DNA from: Zoogloea sp016790385 | Lineage (GTDB): Bacteria; Pseudomonadota; Gammaproteobacteria; Burkholderiales; Rhodocyclaceae | NCBI RefSeq assembly: GCF_041916735.1 | Contig: NZ_JAYRYY010000004.1 | DNA length: 64,000 bases | Strand: one strand, 5' to 3' | In this document: piece after piece, positions 25,617-35,310 of the stretch | Layout: each line of letters starts with the position of its first letter | Numbering within the stretch: the stretch's first letter is position 1 | Program-made: the position numbers and the translations under genes | Notes under the pieces: model-generated | Told to the model about the DNA's origin: nothing | Database searches by the model: none | What the model saw: only the letters and a program-made list of their open reading frames with translations

Positions 25617-27572
25617 ATGATCCCGGAAATCGGCAGTTTTGCCCTCGTCCTCGCCCTGCTCGTCGCCCTTGTGCAGGGCAGCCTGCCGCTGATCGGCGCC
25701 CAGCGTGGCGTCCCCGCCTGGATCGCCCTGGCCCGCCCGGCCTCCTCGCTGCTGTTCCTGCTCATCGCCGTGGCCTTCGGCTGCCTCACCGCGAGCTTCA
25801 TCAACAACGATTTCTCGGTGGTGTATGTCGCCCAGCATTCCAACTCCCGTCTGCCCCTCGAATACCGCATTTCCGGTGTGTGGGGCGGGCATGAGGGCTC
25901 GCTGCTGCTGTGGGTATTGATGCTGTCCCTGTGGTCGCTGGCAGTGGCCGCCTTCTCCCGCAGCCTGCCGGACGACATGGTGGCGCGGGTGCAGGGCGTG
26001 TTGGGACTGGTGGCCGCCGGCTTCATCCTGTTCATCCTGCTCACCTCCAGCCCCTTTGAGCGCTTGCTGCCCGGCGCCGAGGATGGCCGTGACCTCAATC
26101 CCCTGCTCCAGGACCCGGGCCTGATCTTCCACCCACCCATGCTTTACATGGGCTACGTGGGTTTCTCCGTCGCCTTTGCCTTCGCCATCGCCGCCCTGCT
26201 GTCGGGCCGCCTGGACGCCGCCTGGGCGCGCTGGTCACGGCCATGGACCACCGCGGCCTGGATCTTCCTGACCCTGGGTATCGGGCTGGGCTCCATCTGG
26301 GCCTACTACGAGTTGGGCTGGGGGGGCTGGTGGTTCTGGGATCCGGTGGAGAATGCCTCCTTCCTGCCCTGGCTGGTGGGCACTGCCCTGATCCACTCCC
26401 TGGCCGTCACCGAGAAGCGTGGCAGCTTCAAGAACTGGACGGTGCTGCTGGCCATCGGCGCCTTCTCCCTGTCCCTGCTCGGCACCTTCCTGGTCCGTTC
26501 GGGGGTGCTGAGTTCGGTGCACGCCTTCGCCTCCGACCCCAAGCGTGGCATTTTCATCCTGGTCTTCCTGGCCGTGGTGGTGGGCGCGTCCCTGACCCTG
26601 TTCGCCTGGCGTGCGCCGAGGGTCAGCCTGGGCGGCGCCTTCGCGCTGGTTTCCCGGGAAACCCTGCTGCTGATCAACAACGTGCTGCTGCTTTCCGCCG
26701 CAGGCGCGGTGCTGCTGGGCACCCTCTACCCACTGGTGATCGACGCCCTCAACCTGGGCAAGCTGTCCGTCGGCCCCCCCTACTTCAACGCGGTGTTCAC
26801 GCCGCTGATGGTGCCGCTGCTGTTCCTGATGGCGGTAGGGCCGGTGGCGCGCTGGAAGCAGGCCAGCCTGGCCGAGATCGCCCGCCCCCTGCGCTGGGCC
26901 TTTGGCATCGCCGTGGCCGCCGGCGTCAGCATCCCGTTCTTTCGCGGCGGCTGGTCCGGCAGCGTGGCCCTGGGCATGGGGCTGGCCATCTGGATCTTCG
27001 GCGCCTCGGTGCTGCAGATCCGCGCGCGCACCCGCTCAGGTATGCCGCCACGGGCCTTCTGGGGCATGCATCTGGCCCACATGGGCGTGGCCGTCACGGT
27101 GGTCGGCATCGTCATGGTCACCCAGTTCGAATCCGAACGGGATGTGCGCATGGCGCCCGGCGACACGGTCAGGACAGGGGACTACCAGATCCGCTTTCTC
27201 GGCGTTGAGTCCGTGGCCGGCCCCAACTACAACGCGGCCCGGGGCAATCTGGAGTTGCTGAAGGATGGCACCCTGGTGATGCCCCTGCACCCGGAAAAGC
27301 GCAAATATCTCTCCTCGGCCATGCCCATGACCGAAGCCTTCATCGATCCCGGCCTGACCCGCGACGTCTATGTGTCCCTCGGCGATCCGCTGGAAGGCGG
27401 CGACGGAGCATGGAGCGTGCGCGTGTACTACAAGCCCTTCGTCAGCTGGATCTGGGGCGGTGCCGTGCTGATGGCCCTGGGCGGCCTGCTCGCCGCCAGC
27501 GACCGGCGTTATCGCCTCAAATCCACCGCAGCACGGGCCGGCAAGTTGGCCGCCCAGGGAGCCGCATCTTGA
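25617..27572 (+). CDS. ccmF: cytochrome c haem lyase subunit CcmF
   Basis: A 651-residue membrane protein with about 15 helices and the haem-handling tryptophan motif GWGGWWFWDPVENA (about 230-245). It ligates haem to apocytochrome c together with CcmH. The stop overlaps a TTG that starts ccmG. Length is normal for the family. Confidence 0.95.
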   Translation: MIPEIGSFALVLALLVALVQGSLPLIGAQRGVPAWIALARPASSLLFLLIAVAFGCLTASFINNDFSVVYVAQHSNSRLPLEYRISGVWGGHEGSLLLWVLMLSLWSLAVAAFSRSLPDDMVARVQGVLGLVAAGFILFILLTSSPFERLLPGAEDGRDLNPLLQDPGLIFHPPMLYMGYVGFSVAFAFAIAALLSGRLDAAWARWSRPWTTAAWIFLTLGIGLGSIWAYYELGWGGWWFWDPVENASFLPWLVGTALIHSLAVTEKRGSFKNWTVLLAIGAFSLSLLGTFLVRSGVLSSVHAFASDPKRGIFILVFLAVVVGASLTLFAWRAPRVSLGGAFALVSRETLLLINNVLLLSAAGAVLLGTLYPLVIDALNLGKLSVGPPYFNAVFTPLMVPLLFLMAVGPVARWKQASLAEIARPLRWAFGIAVAAGVSIPFFRGGWSGSVALGMGLAIWIFGASVLQIRARTRSGMPPRAFWGMHLAHMGVAVTVVGIVMVTQFESERDVRMAPGDTVRTGDYQIRFLGVESVAGPNYNAARGNLELLKDGTLVMPLHPEKRKYLSSAMPMTEAFIDPGLTRDVYVSLGDPLEGGDGAWSVRVYYKPFVSWIWGGAVLMALGGLLAASDRRYRLKSTAARAGKLAAQGAAS

Positions 27573-28159
27573 AACGTTTTCTGATTCCCCTCGGCCTCTT
27601 CCTGATCCTGGTCATATTCCTCGCCGTCGGCCTCAACCGCGACCCCCACGAAGTTCCCTCACCGCTGGTGGGCAAGCCGGCCCCCACCTTCAGCCTCGAG
27701 AAGCTCGCCGAGCCCGGCAAGACCTTCTCTCCAGCCGACATGCAGGGCCAGGTGTGGCTGCTCAACGTGTGGGCGTCCTGGTGCGTGTCGTGCCGGGCCG
27801 AACACCCGCTGCTGGTGGCCTTTGCCAAACAGGGCGGGCTGCCCATCGTCGGCCTCAACTACAAGGAAGTGCGCGGCGACGGCGGTATCGATGCGAAGAA
27901 GCTGTCACCGGCCGACGAGGCCAGCCTGACCCGCCAGCGCGCTGGCGCGTGGCTGAGCCAGCATGGCGACCCGTACACCCTGTCGGTCCTCGACATGGAC
28001 GGCCGGGTCGGCATCGACTACGGCGTGTACGGCGTGCCGGAAACCTATCTCATCGACAAGAAGGGCGTGATCCGCTTCAAGCAGATCGGCCCGATCACCC
28101 CCGATGCGCTGGAGAAGAAGATCCTCCCCCTGGCTCGCCAGCTGTCTGCGGAGTCCTGA
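27569..28159 (+). CDS. ccmG: thioredoxin-like CcmG/DsbE
   Basis: A 196-residue membrane-anchored thioredoxin with active site WCVSC (Cys72, Cys75) and the cis-proline segment YGVPETYLID. The start is decided by context: a TTG at 27569 overlaps the ccmF stop (TTGA), is preceded by AGGGAG, and opens exactly onto the MKRFLIP-type membrane anchor. No ATG or GTG lies at a suitable place. It reduces the CXXCH cysteines of apocytochromes. Confidence 0.93.
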   Translation: MKRFLIPLGLFLILVIFLAVGLNRDPHEVPSPLVGKPAPTFSLEKLAEPGKTFSPADMQGQVWLLNVWASWCVSCRAEHPLLVAFAKQGGLPIVGLNYKEVRGDGGIDAKKLSPADEASLTRQRAGAWLSQHGDPYTLSVLDMDGRVGIDYGVYGVPETYLIDKKGVIRFKQIGPITPDALEKKILPLARQLSAES

Positions 28160-28160
28160 C

Positions 28161-28661
28161 ATGAAGGCATTCCGCCGCACCCTCGCCACCTACGCCACCG
28201 CCCTGCTGCTGGGCTCCGTGGGCCTCACTGCCCATGCCGGCGAAGCCACGCCGATGGCCGAGAATCCGGCCGTCGAGGCCCGCCTCATCGCCATTTCCGA
28301 AGAGCTGCGCTGTCTCGTGTGCCAGAACGAAAGCCTGGCGGGCTCCCGCGCCGAGCTGGCCGAAGACCTGCGGCGAGAGGTGCGCAAACTGATCCAGGAT
28401 GGCAAGAGCGACACCGAGATCAAGGATTACCTGGTGGCCCGCTACGGTGACTTCGTGCTCTACCGGCCGCCCGTCAAGCCGACCACCTGGCTGCTGTGGT
28501 TCGGCCCGTTTGCCCTTTTGGCCGGCGCCGTCGCCGGCTTGATCGCCTACCTCCGTCGGCGCGCCTCCCGCGTCCAGCCGGCGCATCTCTCCGCTGCCGA
28601 CAAGGCCTCCGCCGAAGCCCTTCTCGCCGATACGCCCCCCCGTCCGAAAGACCCCGCATGA
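28161..28661 (+). CDS. ccmH: cytochrome c maturation protein CcmH (CycL type)
   Basis: A 166-residue protein with a signal peptide, the redox motif LRCLVCQNES (Cys51, Cys54), a three-helix domain and a single C-terminal membrane helix (WLLWFGPFALLAG, about 114-126). This is the short form; the TPR part is the separate next gene, ccmI. It starts one base after the ccmG stop. Confidence 0.94.
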   Translation: MKAFRRTLATYATALLLGSVGLTAHAGEATPMAENPAVEARLIAISEELRCLVCQNESLAGSRAELAEDLRREVRKLIQDGKSDTEIKDYLVARYGDFVLYRPPVKPTTWLLWFGPFALLAGAVAGLIAYLRRRASRVQPAHLSAADKASAEALLADTPPRPKDPA

Positions 28662-29890
28662 CCGCCTTCTGGATCGCCGCCGGGCTGCTCACCGCCCTGT
28701 CCCTTGCCGTGCTGTGCTGGCCGTTGCTGCGCCGCCGGGAGAACGCCAGCGCCTCCCGGCGCGCCATCAATGCCGCCATCTTCCGCGACCAGATGGCCGA
28801 CCTGGACCGGGATCTCGCCTCCGGCACCCTGTCGCAGGACGACTACGCCACCGCCCGGGATGAACTCGAGCGGCGGGTGCTCGAAGACGTGGCCGACGAC
28901 GGAACACCCGCCGCCGAGCCGCCCCGCCGCCTGCCGCGTACCGCGATCGGACTGGGCCTGAGCCTGCCGGTGGCGGCGGTGGCCCTTTATTTCGTGCTGG
29001 GCAATCCGGCCGCCCTCGATCCGGCCGCACAGCAGGGCAACATGCCGAGCCAGGCTGAGGTCGAGCAGATGGTGTCCGCCCTCGCCGCCCGGCTCGAAAA
29101 AAATCCCGACAACCCCCAGGGCTGGGCCATGCTGGGCCGCAGCTACAAGGTCATGGGCCGTCTTGACGAGGCGGCAAAGGCCTTCGACAAAGCGGGCCCC
29201 TTCATGGAATCGGAGCCCGAGCTGATGCTTGAAGTGGCTGAACTGTCAGCCGAACTCAACCAGGGCAAGATCGAAGGCCGGGGCGCCGCGTTGTTGAAAA
29301 AGGTGCTTCTGACCCAACCGGACAATCCCCAGGCCCTGGTACTGGCCGGCACCGACGCCTACTTCCGCCAGGATTACCCCGCCGCCCTGCGTCACTGGGA
29401 GCGGGTGCTGGCCCAGGTGCCGCCGGACTCCGAAGACGCCCGCAACCTGGGCGCGGGTATCGAGAAAGTGCGCAGCCTCATGGGTCAGGGGGGTCAGGGC
29501 GCTTCCAATCCGGCGCCCGCGGCCAAGCCCGCCGCCACAGGCAAGGCCGCCGCCGTCAGCGGTACCGTCAGCCTGTCGCCCGCGCTGAAGGACAAGGCCA
29601 AATCGGACGACGTGGTGTTCATTTTTGCCCGCCCGGTCAACGGGCCGCGCATGCCCCTGGCCGTGCTGCGCGCACGCGTAGCCGACCTGCCCAAGGATTT
29701 CAGCCTGGACGACAGCATGGCCATGAGCCCGGACACCAAACTGTCCTCAGCCAGCGAGCTGCGAATCGAGGCCCGCGTGTCCAAGGCGGGGGACGCCATT
29801 GCCAAACCTGGCGATCTGAGTGGCGAAGTCTTTCCGGTCAAACCCGGCACCAGCGGCCTGAAGGTCATCATCGACAAGACTCTGCCCTGA
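28658..29890 (+). CDS. ccmI: cytochrome c maturation protein CcmI (TPR)
   Basis: A 410-residue protein with two N-terminal membrane helices (about 4-24 and 97-117), TPR repeats in the middle (NPQGWAMLGRSYKVMGRLDEAAKAFDKA, described here only by its start and end), a proline/alanine linker near 288 and a C-terminal beta domain. CcmI holds apocytochrome c for haem ligation. It overlaps ccmH by 4 bases and ends 16 bases before the convergent cyclase gene. Confidence 0.92.
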   Translation: MTAFWIAAGLLTALSLAVLCWPLLRRRENASASRRAINAAIFRDQMADLDRDLASGTLSQDDYATARDELERRVLEDVADDGTPAAEPPRRLPRTAIGLGLSLPVAAVALYFVLGNPAALDPAAQQGNMPSQAEVEQMVSALAARLEKNPDNPQGWAMLGRSYKVMGRLDEAAKAFDKAGPFMESEPELMLEVAELSAELNQGKIEGRGAALLKKVLLTQPDNPQALVLAGTDAYFRQDYPAALRHWERVLAQVPPDSEDARNLGAGIEKVRSLMGQGGQGASNPAPAAKPAATGKAAAVSGTVSLSPALKDKAKSDDVVFIFARPVNGPRMPLAVLRARVADLPKDFSLDDSMAMSPDTKLSSASELRIEARVSKAGDAIAKPGDLSGEVFPVKPGTSGLKVIIDKTLP

Positions 29891-29906
29891 GGCTGCTTCC
29901 GGGCCG

Positions 29907-32390
29907 TCAGGCCGATCCGCTGGATTCGGGGCATCCGTCAGGGCGCGTACCCGGCACCGCGGGGTGAGCACCGAAAAAGCAGATGGTGTTGCGCCCCGCC
30001 GACTTGGCCCGGTACATGGCGATGTCCGCCTGCTTGAGCAGTTCGTCGCGGCTCTCCCCATGCCCATTGAACAGGCATATGCCGATGCTCGCCGTGCAGT
30101 GGTGGGCCACCTCGGCTCCCCCCGTAGGCAGCACCAGCAGATGGGGCCGGGCCAGGGCCTCCCGCAGTTTCTCGGCAACCCGCCCGGCGTGGGCGGCGGC
30201 TGCGGCGCGGCCCTCGTCCAGACTTTCCAGAACCACCACGAACTCGTCTCCTCCAAGACGAGCCACGGTGTCCGTCTCGCGAACAGATACCGTCAGGCGC
30301 CGGGCCACCTCCGCCAGCAGGGCGTCCCCCATGACATGTCCGTGCTGGTCGTTGAGGCCCTTGAACCCATCCAGATCGAGGAACATCAGAGCGCCGCGGG
30401 TGTTATTGCGGGCGCTCGCAGCCAGGGCCTGGTCGAAGCGGTCATGGAACAGCCGGCGGTTGGGCAGGCGGGTCAGCGGATCGTAGAAAGCCAATTGCTC
30501 AATCTGCTCCTCCGCACGCTTGTGCTCGGTGATGTCTGAAAAGGCGGCGACGTAGTGCGTCACCCGGCCTGTTCGATCACGCACCGCGGAAATCGTGACC
30601 CACTCGGCAAACACCTCGCCGCACTTCCGGCGATTCCAGATTTCACCCTGCCAGAAGCCGTCCCGCGCGAGGCCATCGTGCAACCGCCGATAGAACTCGG
30701 CATCATGTCGCCCGGAGCGGAGCAGGCGAGGCGTCTGCCCGATCGCCTCCCTCGGCAAATAGCCGGTCATGGTGGTGAAGGCCTGATTGACCCGCACGAT
30801 GCGCTCCCGGGCATCGGTGATGAAGATGCCCTCCTGGGTTTCGAAGGTGGCCGCGGCGATACGCAGCTCGCTCTCCGCCTCTTTCGCATCGGTGATGTCC
30901 ATCGCGAAACCCTGCCACGTCAGGCTGCCGTCGGCCCCGGCGTCGGGAATCGCATCCATATGCAGCCAGCGTATTCCCCGGCGCGGGTGCGCGATGCGGC
31001 ACTCCAGGTGCCACGGCCCGAGGGTGCTCGCCGAGGCGCTTAGGGACGCCAGAAAAGCTGCCCGGTCGTCATCCTCAAGCATGGCCAGCAGGGCCGCCGA
31101 ATCGCTCGCCAGTCCGTCGGGCGCAAGCCCCCACACCTCTCTGGCTGCGTCACTGACAAAGGGCAGGCTGTGGCGCCCGTCGGCTCCGATGCGGTACTGG
31201 AAGACCACCCCGGGGATCTGCGACACGATCACCCGCAGACGCTGATTGAAACTGTGCTCGGCGGCCCTTGCCTCCCCCGCGACCAGCCCCTCCAACAGGC
31301 CATTGAACGCCCCGGCAAGGGCACCGATCTCGTCCTCCCGGCGCACCGGCAGTGGTTGGCGGGGAATCACACCATCACGCATGGCACCGAGCATGTCCGC
31401 CGCCTCGCCAAGGGGCCTCAGCTCGCGCCGCAGCCACCACCAGCCCGTCCCCCCGGCCAGCACGCTGAGGGCCAGGGCCGACGCCAGCAGGCGCCAGCGC
31501 AGCGCGTAGAACGGGGCAAACGCCTCATCCGCAGGCAGCACGGACTGCATCAGCCAGCCCGTTGACCGCACCTTGCGGCTGGAAGAGAGCTCCACCACCC
31601 CGCGGGAGCTGCGCGCCACGCCAGACCCTTCAAAACCATCGATATAACGGTCGTACACGGGGTTGACCCCCACCGGCGGCCCGGGCTGCATCACCCGGGT
31701 CTTGTCGGTGCCGGCAATGAAGATACGCTGCGCCGGGTCGGTGATCAGATAACCGCCATGGCGGCCAAAGCGGTTGGCTCCGATCTCGTCGAGAAAATTT
31801 GGCGCCGCCAGATTGGTCAGACCGACCAGACTGCCGATCACCTGTCCGTTGCCATCGCGGATCGGCACGATCATCGGCACCACCGGCTGACGGGTTGTTT
31901 TGCCAAGAAGGGCCGCCCCGACCGTGGTCCGCCCGGTTTCCAGGGTGTTCCGCAGGGCCTGCACGTCAGAATAGTTCACACCCTGCCGGCCCAGCTCATC
32001 AGGCAAGCTGACCAGCGTGGTCCCGTCGCGATTGGTTATCAGCACCCCCCAGTTGAACAGGGTCAGCAGCACCGTCTGGCCACGAATAGCCGCATCCAGC
32101 CGCTCGGCTTGCGCCATCACCGGAGCGTTCAGCGTTGCGGCGACCTCCTCCAAGGCCCGGATCCGCTCATTCACCGAACGGTCGATGTCATCGGCCAACA
32201 GCGAAACCACCGAATACTGCTGGGCCGCCAGGGTGCTCAACATCTCCTGCTTCATGAGGTACATCAGTGCCAGCGTGGTCAGCCACAAGGCCACCATCAC
32301 CCCAAGCAGCAACCCGGCACCCACGCGCATGCGCAGGGACCCCGACAGGGGCTTGAATGCGGTACGCACGCGGTCCTTCAGCGTCCCCAT
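29907..32390 (-). CDS. membrane-bound PAS-PAS-GGDEF diguanylate cyclase
   Basis: An 827-residue protein made of a first membrane helix (about 21-45), a periplasmic dCache-type sensor (about 46-295), a second helix (about 300-320) and HAMP (about 321-373). Two PAS domains (about 385-505 and 510-625) and a GGDEF domain follow. The catalytic GGDEF is intact (713-717), and an inhibitory-site RETD lies five residues before it (704-707), so feedback by c-di-GMP is expected. There is no EAL domain. The ATG at 32390 is chosen because GGAG lies six bases before it; a TTG 12 bases upstream lacks spacing for a ribosome site. Confidence 0.93.
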   Translation of the reverse strand: MGTLKDRVRTAFKPLSGSLRMRVGAGLLLGVMVALWLTTLALMYLMKQEMLSTLAAQQYSVVSLLADDIDRSVNERIRALEEVAATLNAPVMAQAERLDAAIRGQTVLLTLFNWGVLITNRDGTTLVSLPDELGRQGVNYSDVQALRNTLETGRTTVGAALLGKTTRQPVVPMIVPIRDGNGQVIGSLVGLTNLAAPNFLDEIGANRFGRHGGYLITDPAQRIFIAGTDKTRVMQPGPPVGVNPVYDRYIDGFEGSGVARSSRGVVELSSSRKVRSTGWLMQSVLPADEAFAPFYALRWRLLASALALSVLAGGTGWWWLRRELRPLGEAADMLGAMRDGVIPRQPLPVRREDEIGALAGAFNGLLEGLVAGEARAAEHSFNQRLRVIVSQIPGVVFQYRIGADGRHSLPFVSDAAREVWGLAPDGLASDSAALLAMLEDDDRAAFLASLSASASTLGPWHLECRIAHPRRGIRWLHMDAIPDAGADGSLTWQGFAMDITDAKEAESELRIAAATFETQEGIFITDARERIVRVNQAFTTMTGYLPREAIGQTPRLLRSGRHDAEFYRRLHDGLARDGFWQGEIWNRRKCGEVFAEWVTISAVRDRTGRVTHYVAAFSDITEHKRAEEQIEQLAFYDPLTRLPNRRLFHDRFDQALAASARNNTRGALMFLDLDGFKGLNDQHGHVMGDALLAEVARRLTVSVRETDTVARLGGDEFVVVLESLDEGRAAAAAHAGRVAEKLREALARPHLLVLPTGGAEVAHHCTASIGICLFNGHGESRDELLKQADIAMYRAKSAGRNTICFFGAHPAVPGTRPDGCPESSGSA

Positions 32391-32675
32391 TATCTTCTCC
32401 AACCTCCTGTGCCCAGAGTATGCCTTGTCACACTGACACGGGCTGTCATCACGCCCATTTTGGGTAGATTATTACTTACCGCCCGATAGGGCCGAACTAT
32501 GCAGTGCATGCCTACTTTCAATTGGCCTTCGCCACAGGAGCATCGTATGATCCTCCAACGCTTCGTTGCCGCATAGGCAGCGCAGCGAGCTTGAGCGGCG
32601 CGCCGGGGCACAACAAAGACCCCCAGGAACCCCACAGAGACTTCATCCCGGCGCAGCCTTTTTTTGAGTCCTCCG
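32391..32675. other. intergenic region with an isolated CRISPR-repeat-like hairpin
   Basis: This 285-base divergent gap holds the leader of the diguanylate cyclase on the minus strand and the upstream region of the cupin gene on the plus strand. At 32565-32581 lies a hairpin GTTGCC-GCATA-GGCAGC (six pairs, one a wobble) whose core matches the stem-loop of type I-F CRISPR repeats. A smaller interrupted palindrome, AGGA-CAT-ATG-TCCT, covers about 32537-32555. No repeat array or cas gene is present. No clear promoter could be fixed. Confidence 0.4.
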
Positions 32676-33020
32676 ATGCATTCCTGCATCAGGCCTGCCT
32701 CTTTGCTTCTCCACAACCTTCTCTCGCCACTCCCCCCCGCCGGCCCGGATGAACACGTCGAGCCGCTGCTGAGCCGACCTGGGCTGCGCATCGAACGCAT
32801 CGTCTCCCACCAACACGCCAGCCCGCCGGGTTTCTGGTACGACCAGACCGACGATGAATGGGTCATGCTCGCCCAGGGCAGCGCCGAGCTTGAGTTTGAC
32901 GACGGTGAGCGCCTGCTCCTCACCCCCGGTGACTGGCTGCTGATCCCGGCGGGGCGGCGCCACCGGGTGGCCGCCACGGGCCCGGACTCGGTCTGGCTGG
33001 CCATTTTCGTGACGCCCTGA
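32676..33020 (+). CDS. small cupin-domain protein
   Basis: A 114-residue single-cupin protein. The strands WVMLAQGSAELEFDDGE and LTPGDWLLIPAGRRHRV form the two cupin motifs, with conserved glycines and the His-Arg-His end, although some metal ligands are missing or replaced. The ATG at 32676 is preferred to a TTG 12 bases earlier. It may bind a small ligand; the function is unknown. Confidence 0.78.
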   Translation: MHSCIRPASLLLHNLLSPLPPAGPDEHVEPLLSRPGLRIERIVSHQHASPPGFWYDQTDDEWVMLAQGSAELEFDDGERLLLTPGDWLLIPAGRRHRVAATGPDSVWLAIFVTP

Positions 33021-33077
33021 TGCAAGCATTGGATAATTCGCTACCCTGATGTCCTTTTCCGAGCTGGAGCCCGCCCC

Positions 33078-34055
33078 ATGATTCGTCACCGCCTCACCCG
33101 CCTGGCCTTTGCCCTGACCCTCGGCGCCGCCCTTGTCCCCGCCGCCCCCGCCTTGGCCGAAGCCCCTGCTGTCCGTACCCAGGTGCCCGGCTACTACCGG
33201 CTCGCTGTGGGCGATATGGAAATCACGGCCCTGTACGATGGCTTCATCGATCTCGACTCCAAGCTGCTCAACAACGCCAGCCCGGCCGAAGTCCAGCGCC
33301 TGTTGACCCGCATGTTCCTGGGCGGTCAAAAAGTCCAGACGGCGGTCAATGCCTTCCTGGTGAACGCCGGCGGAAAGCTGATCCTCGTTGACACCGGCGC
33401 CGCCAAGGCCTTCGGCCCCACCCTGGGTTTCATCGGTGACAACCTCAAGGCCGCCGGCTACAGCCCCGAGCAAGTGGACATGGTGCTGCTGACCCACCTG
33501 CACCCTGACCACGCGGCGGGCCTGCTGGGCGCCGACGGCAAGCCCCTGTTCCCCAATGCCGACGTCCGGGTCGCCCAGGCCGACCACGATTTCTGGCTGT
33601 CTGAAGACATCGCCGCCAAGGCGCCGGACGGCTTCAAGCCTTTCTTCAAGATGGCCCGGGATGCCGCCGCGCCCTACCAGGCCGCCGGCCGCTGGAAGCC
33701 CTTCAGCGGCGAGGTGGAGCTGGCGCCGGGCATCAAGGCCGTTGACGCCCATGGCCACACTCCCGGCCACACGGCCTATATGGTCGAGTCGAAGGGCCGG
33801 CAACTGCTGATCATCGGCGACGCGGTGCACAGCCACGCGGTGCAATTTGCCCGGCCGGAAGTGGCCATCGAGTTCGATAGCGACAAGAAAAAGGCCGTGG
33901 CCGCACGCAAGCAGCTCTTTGCCCGCGCCGCCAAGGAGAAGCTCGCCCTCGCCGGCATGCACCTGCCCTTCCCCGGCCTCGGCCATGTGCGCGCCGAAGG
34001 CAAGGGTTACGCCTGGGTGCCGGTGGAATTCAGCCCGATCCGCAGCGACAAATAA
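33078..34055 (+). CDS. secreted metallo-beta-lactamase-fold hydrolase
   Basis: A 325-residue protein with a signal peptide (about 1-28, ending PALA-EAPA), then an MBL domain with the zinc motif THLHPDH (His140, His142, Asp144, His145), a further His in HTPGHTAY near 230 and GDAVH near 250. Homologues are annotated as MBL-fold hydrolases, some with lactonase or arylsulfatase-type activity. The substrate is not deducible. A strong hairpin terminator follows directly. Confidence 0.85.
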   Translation: MIRHRLTRLAFALTLGAALVPAAPALAEAPAVRTQVPGYYRLAVGDMEITALYDGFIDLDSKLLNNASPAEVQRLLTRMFLGGQKVQTAVNAFLVNAGGKLILVDTGAAKAFGPTLGFIGDNLKAAGYSPEQVDMVLLTHLHPDHAAGLLGADGKPLFPNADVRVAQADHDFWLSEDIAAKAPDGFKPFFKMARDAAAPYQAAGRWKPFSGEVELAPGIKAVDAHGHTPGHTAYMVESKGRQLLIIGDAVHSHAVQFARPEVAIEFDSDKKKAVAARKQLFARAAKEKLALAGMHLPFPGLGHVRAEGKGYAWVPVEFSPIRSDK

Positions 34056-34076
34056 GCCGTTTTCCCATACCGAAGC

Positions 34077-34104
34077 AAAAGGGCGACCCGCGGGTCGCCC
34101 TTTT
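34077..34104. terminator. bidirectional intrinsic terminator between the MBL hydrolase and metK
   Basis: A perfect 28-base palindrome: AAAAGGGCGACCCG followed by its exact complement, ending TTTT. It provides a GC-rich stem with a U-tract on both strands, and lies between two convergent genes. Confidence 0.9.
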
Positions 34105-34124
34105 GCCGCCCGGACCAGACCGGC

Positions 34125-35291
34125 TTACAGACCGGCGTCGGCCCGCAGTGCCTCGGCCTTGTCGGTATGTTCCCAGGTGAAGTCCACCTCGTCACGGCCG
34201 AAATGGCCGTAGGCGGCAGTGCGGGAATAGATCGGGCGCAGCAACTCGAGGGCCGCGATGATGCCCTTGGGGCGCAGGTCGAAGTGGGCACGCACCAGCT
34301 CGACGATGCGGTCGTCGGAAACCCTGCCCGTACCGAAGGTTTCCACCATCAGGCTCACCGGCTGGGCCACGCCGATGGCGTAGGCTACCTGCACCTCGCA
34401 CTTGTCCGCCAGACCGGCCGCGACGATGTTCTTGGCCACATAGCGGCCGGCATAGGCGGCGGAGCGATCCACCTTCGACGGGTCCTTGCCCGAGAACGCG
34501 CCCCCCCCGTGGTGGGCGGCACCGCCATAGGTATCAACGATGATCTTGCGGCCGGTCAGGCCGCAGTCACCGTTCGGGCCACCGATCACGAAACGGCCAG
34601 TGGGATTGATCAGGAAGCGGGTGCCCGCGGTGAGCATGTCCTTGGGCAGCACCGGCTTGATGACTTCTTCGATGACGGCCTCGGTGAGGTCGGCGTGGGA
34701 GACGTCCGGATGATGCTGGGTGGACACCACCACGGTATCGATGGCCACGGGCTTGCCGTCCACATACTTGACCGTCAGCTGGCTCTTGGCGTCGGGGCGC
34801 AGCCAGGGCAGTCGGCCGTCCTTCCGCACCTCGGCCTGCCGCTGCATGATGCGGTGGGCGTAGTAGATGGGGAAAGGCATCAGGCTCGGCGTCTCGTTGG
34901 TCGCAAAACCGAACATCAGGCCCTGGTCGCCCGCGCCCTGGTCCAGGTCAAGGCCTTCGCCTTCGTTTACGCCCTGGGCGATGTCGGAGGACTGGCGGTT
35001 GATGGCGGTAAGCACGGCGCAGCTCTTGTAGTCGAAACCGATGTCGGAATCGTCGTAGCCGATACGCTTGATGGTCTCGCGGGCGAGATCCATGTAGTTG
35101 ATGTCGGCCCGGGTGGTGATCTCGCCGGAAATCACCACGAGGCCGGTGGACACCAGAGTCTCGCAGGCCACCCGGCCGCGGGGGTCCTGGGCCAGGATGG
35201 CATCGAGCACGGCATCAGAGATCTGGTCGGCGACCTTGTCCGGATGGCCTTCGGAGACGGACTCAGAAGTAAACAGGAATTCACGGGCCAT
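34125..35291 (-). CDS. metK: S-adenosylmethionine synthetase
   Basis: A 388-residue MetK with GHPDK near the N-terminus, GAGDQGLMFG (about 117-126) and the phosphate-binding GGGAFSGKDPSKVDRS near 260-275. It makes S-adenosylmethionine from methionine and ATP. The ATG at 35291 has a GAGGAG ribosome binding site seven bases upstream. A strong promoter and a long leader with a terminator-like hairpin precede it. Length is normal for the family. Confidence 0.97.
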   Translation of the reverse strand: MAREFLFTSESVSEGHPDKVADQISDAVLDAILAQDPRGRVACETLVSTGLVVISGEITTRADINYMDLARETIKRIGYDDSDIGFDYKSCAVLTAINRQSSDIAQGVNEGEGLDLDQGAGDQGLMFGFATNETPSLMPFPIYYAHRIMQRQAEVRKDGRLPWLRPDAKSQLTVKYVDGKPVAIDTVVVSTQHHPDVSHADLTEAVIEEVIKPVLPKDMLTAGTRFLINPTGRFVIGGPNGDCGLTGRKIIVDTYGGAAHHGGGAFSGKDPSKVDRSAAYAGRYVAKNIVAAGLADKCEVQVAYAIGVAQPVSLMVETFGTGRVSDDRIVELVRAHFDLRPKGIIAALELLRPIYSRTAAYGHFGRDEVDFTWEHTDKAEALRADAGL

Positions 35292-35310
35292 GCAACGCTC
35301 CTCAAAAAGC

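Noticed and set aside
35292..35310. Resemblance of the metK ribosome-site region (GAGGAGCG) to the start of SAH riboswitches
   Set aside because: The rest of the riboswitch core is missing and the segment is simply the ribosome binding site next to the ATG.
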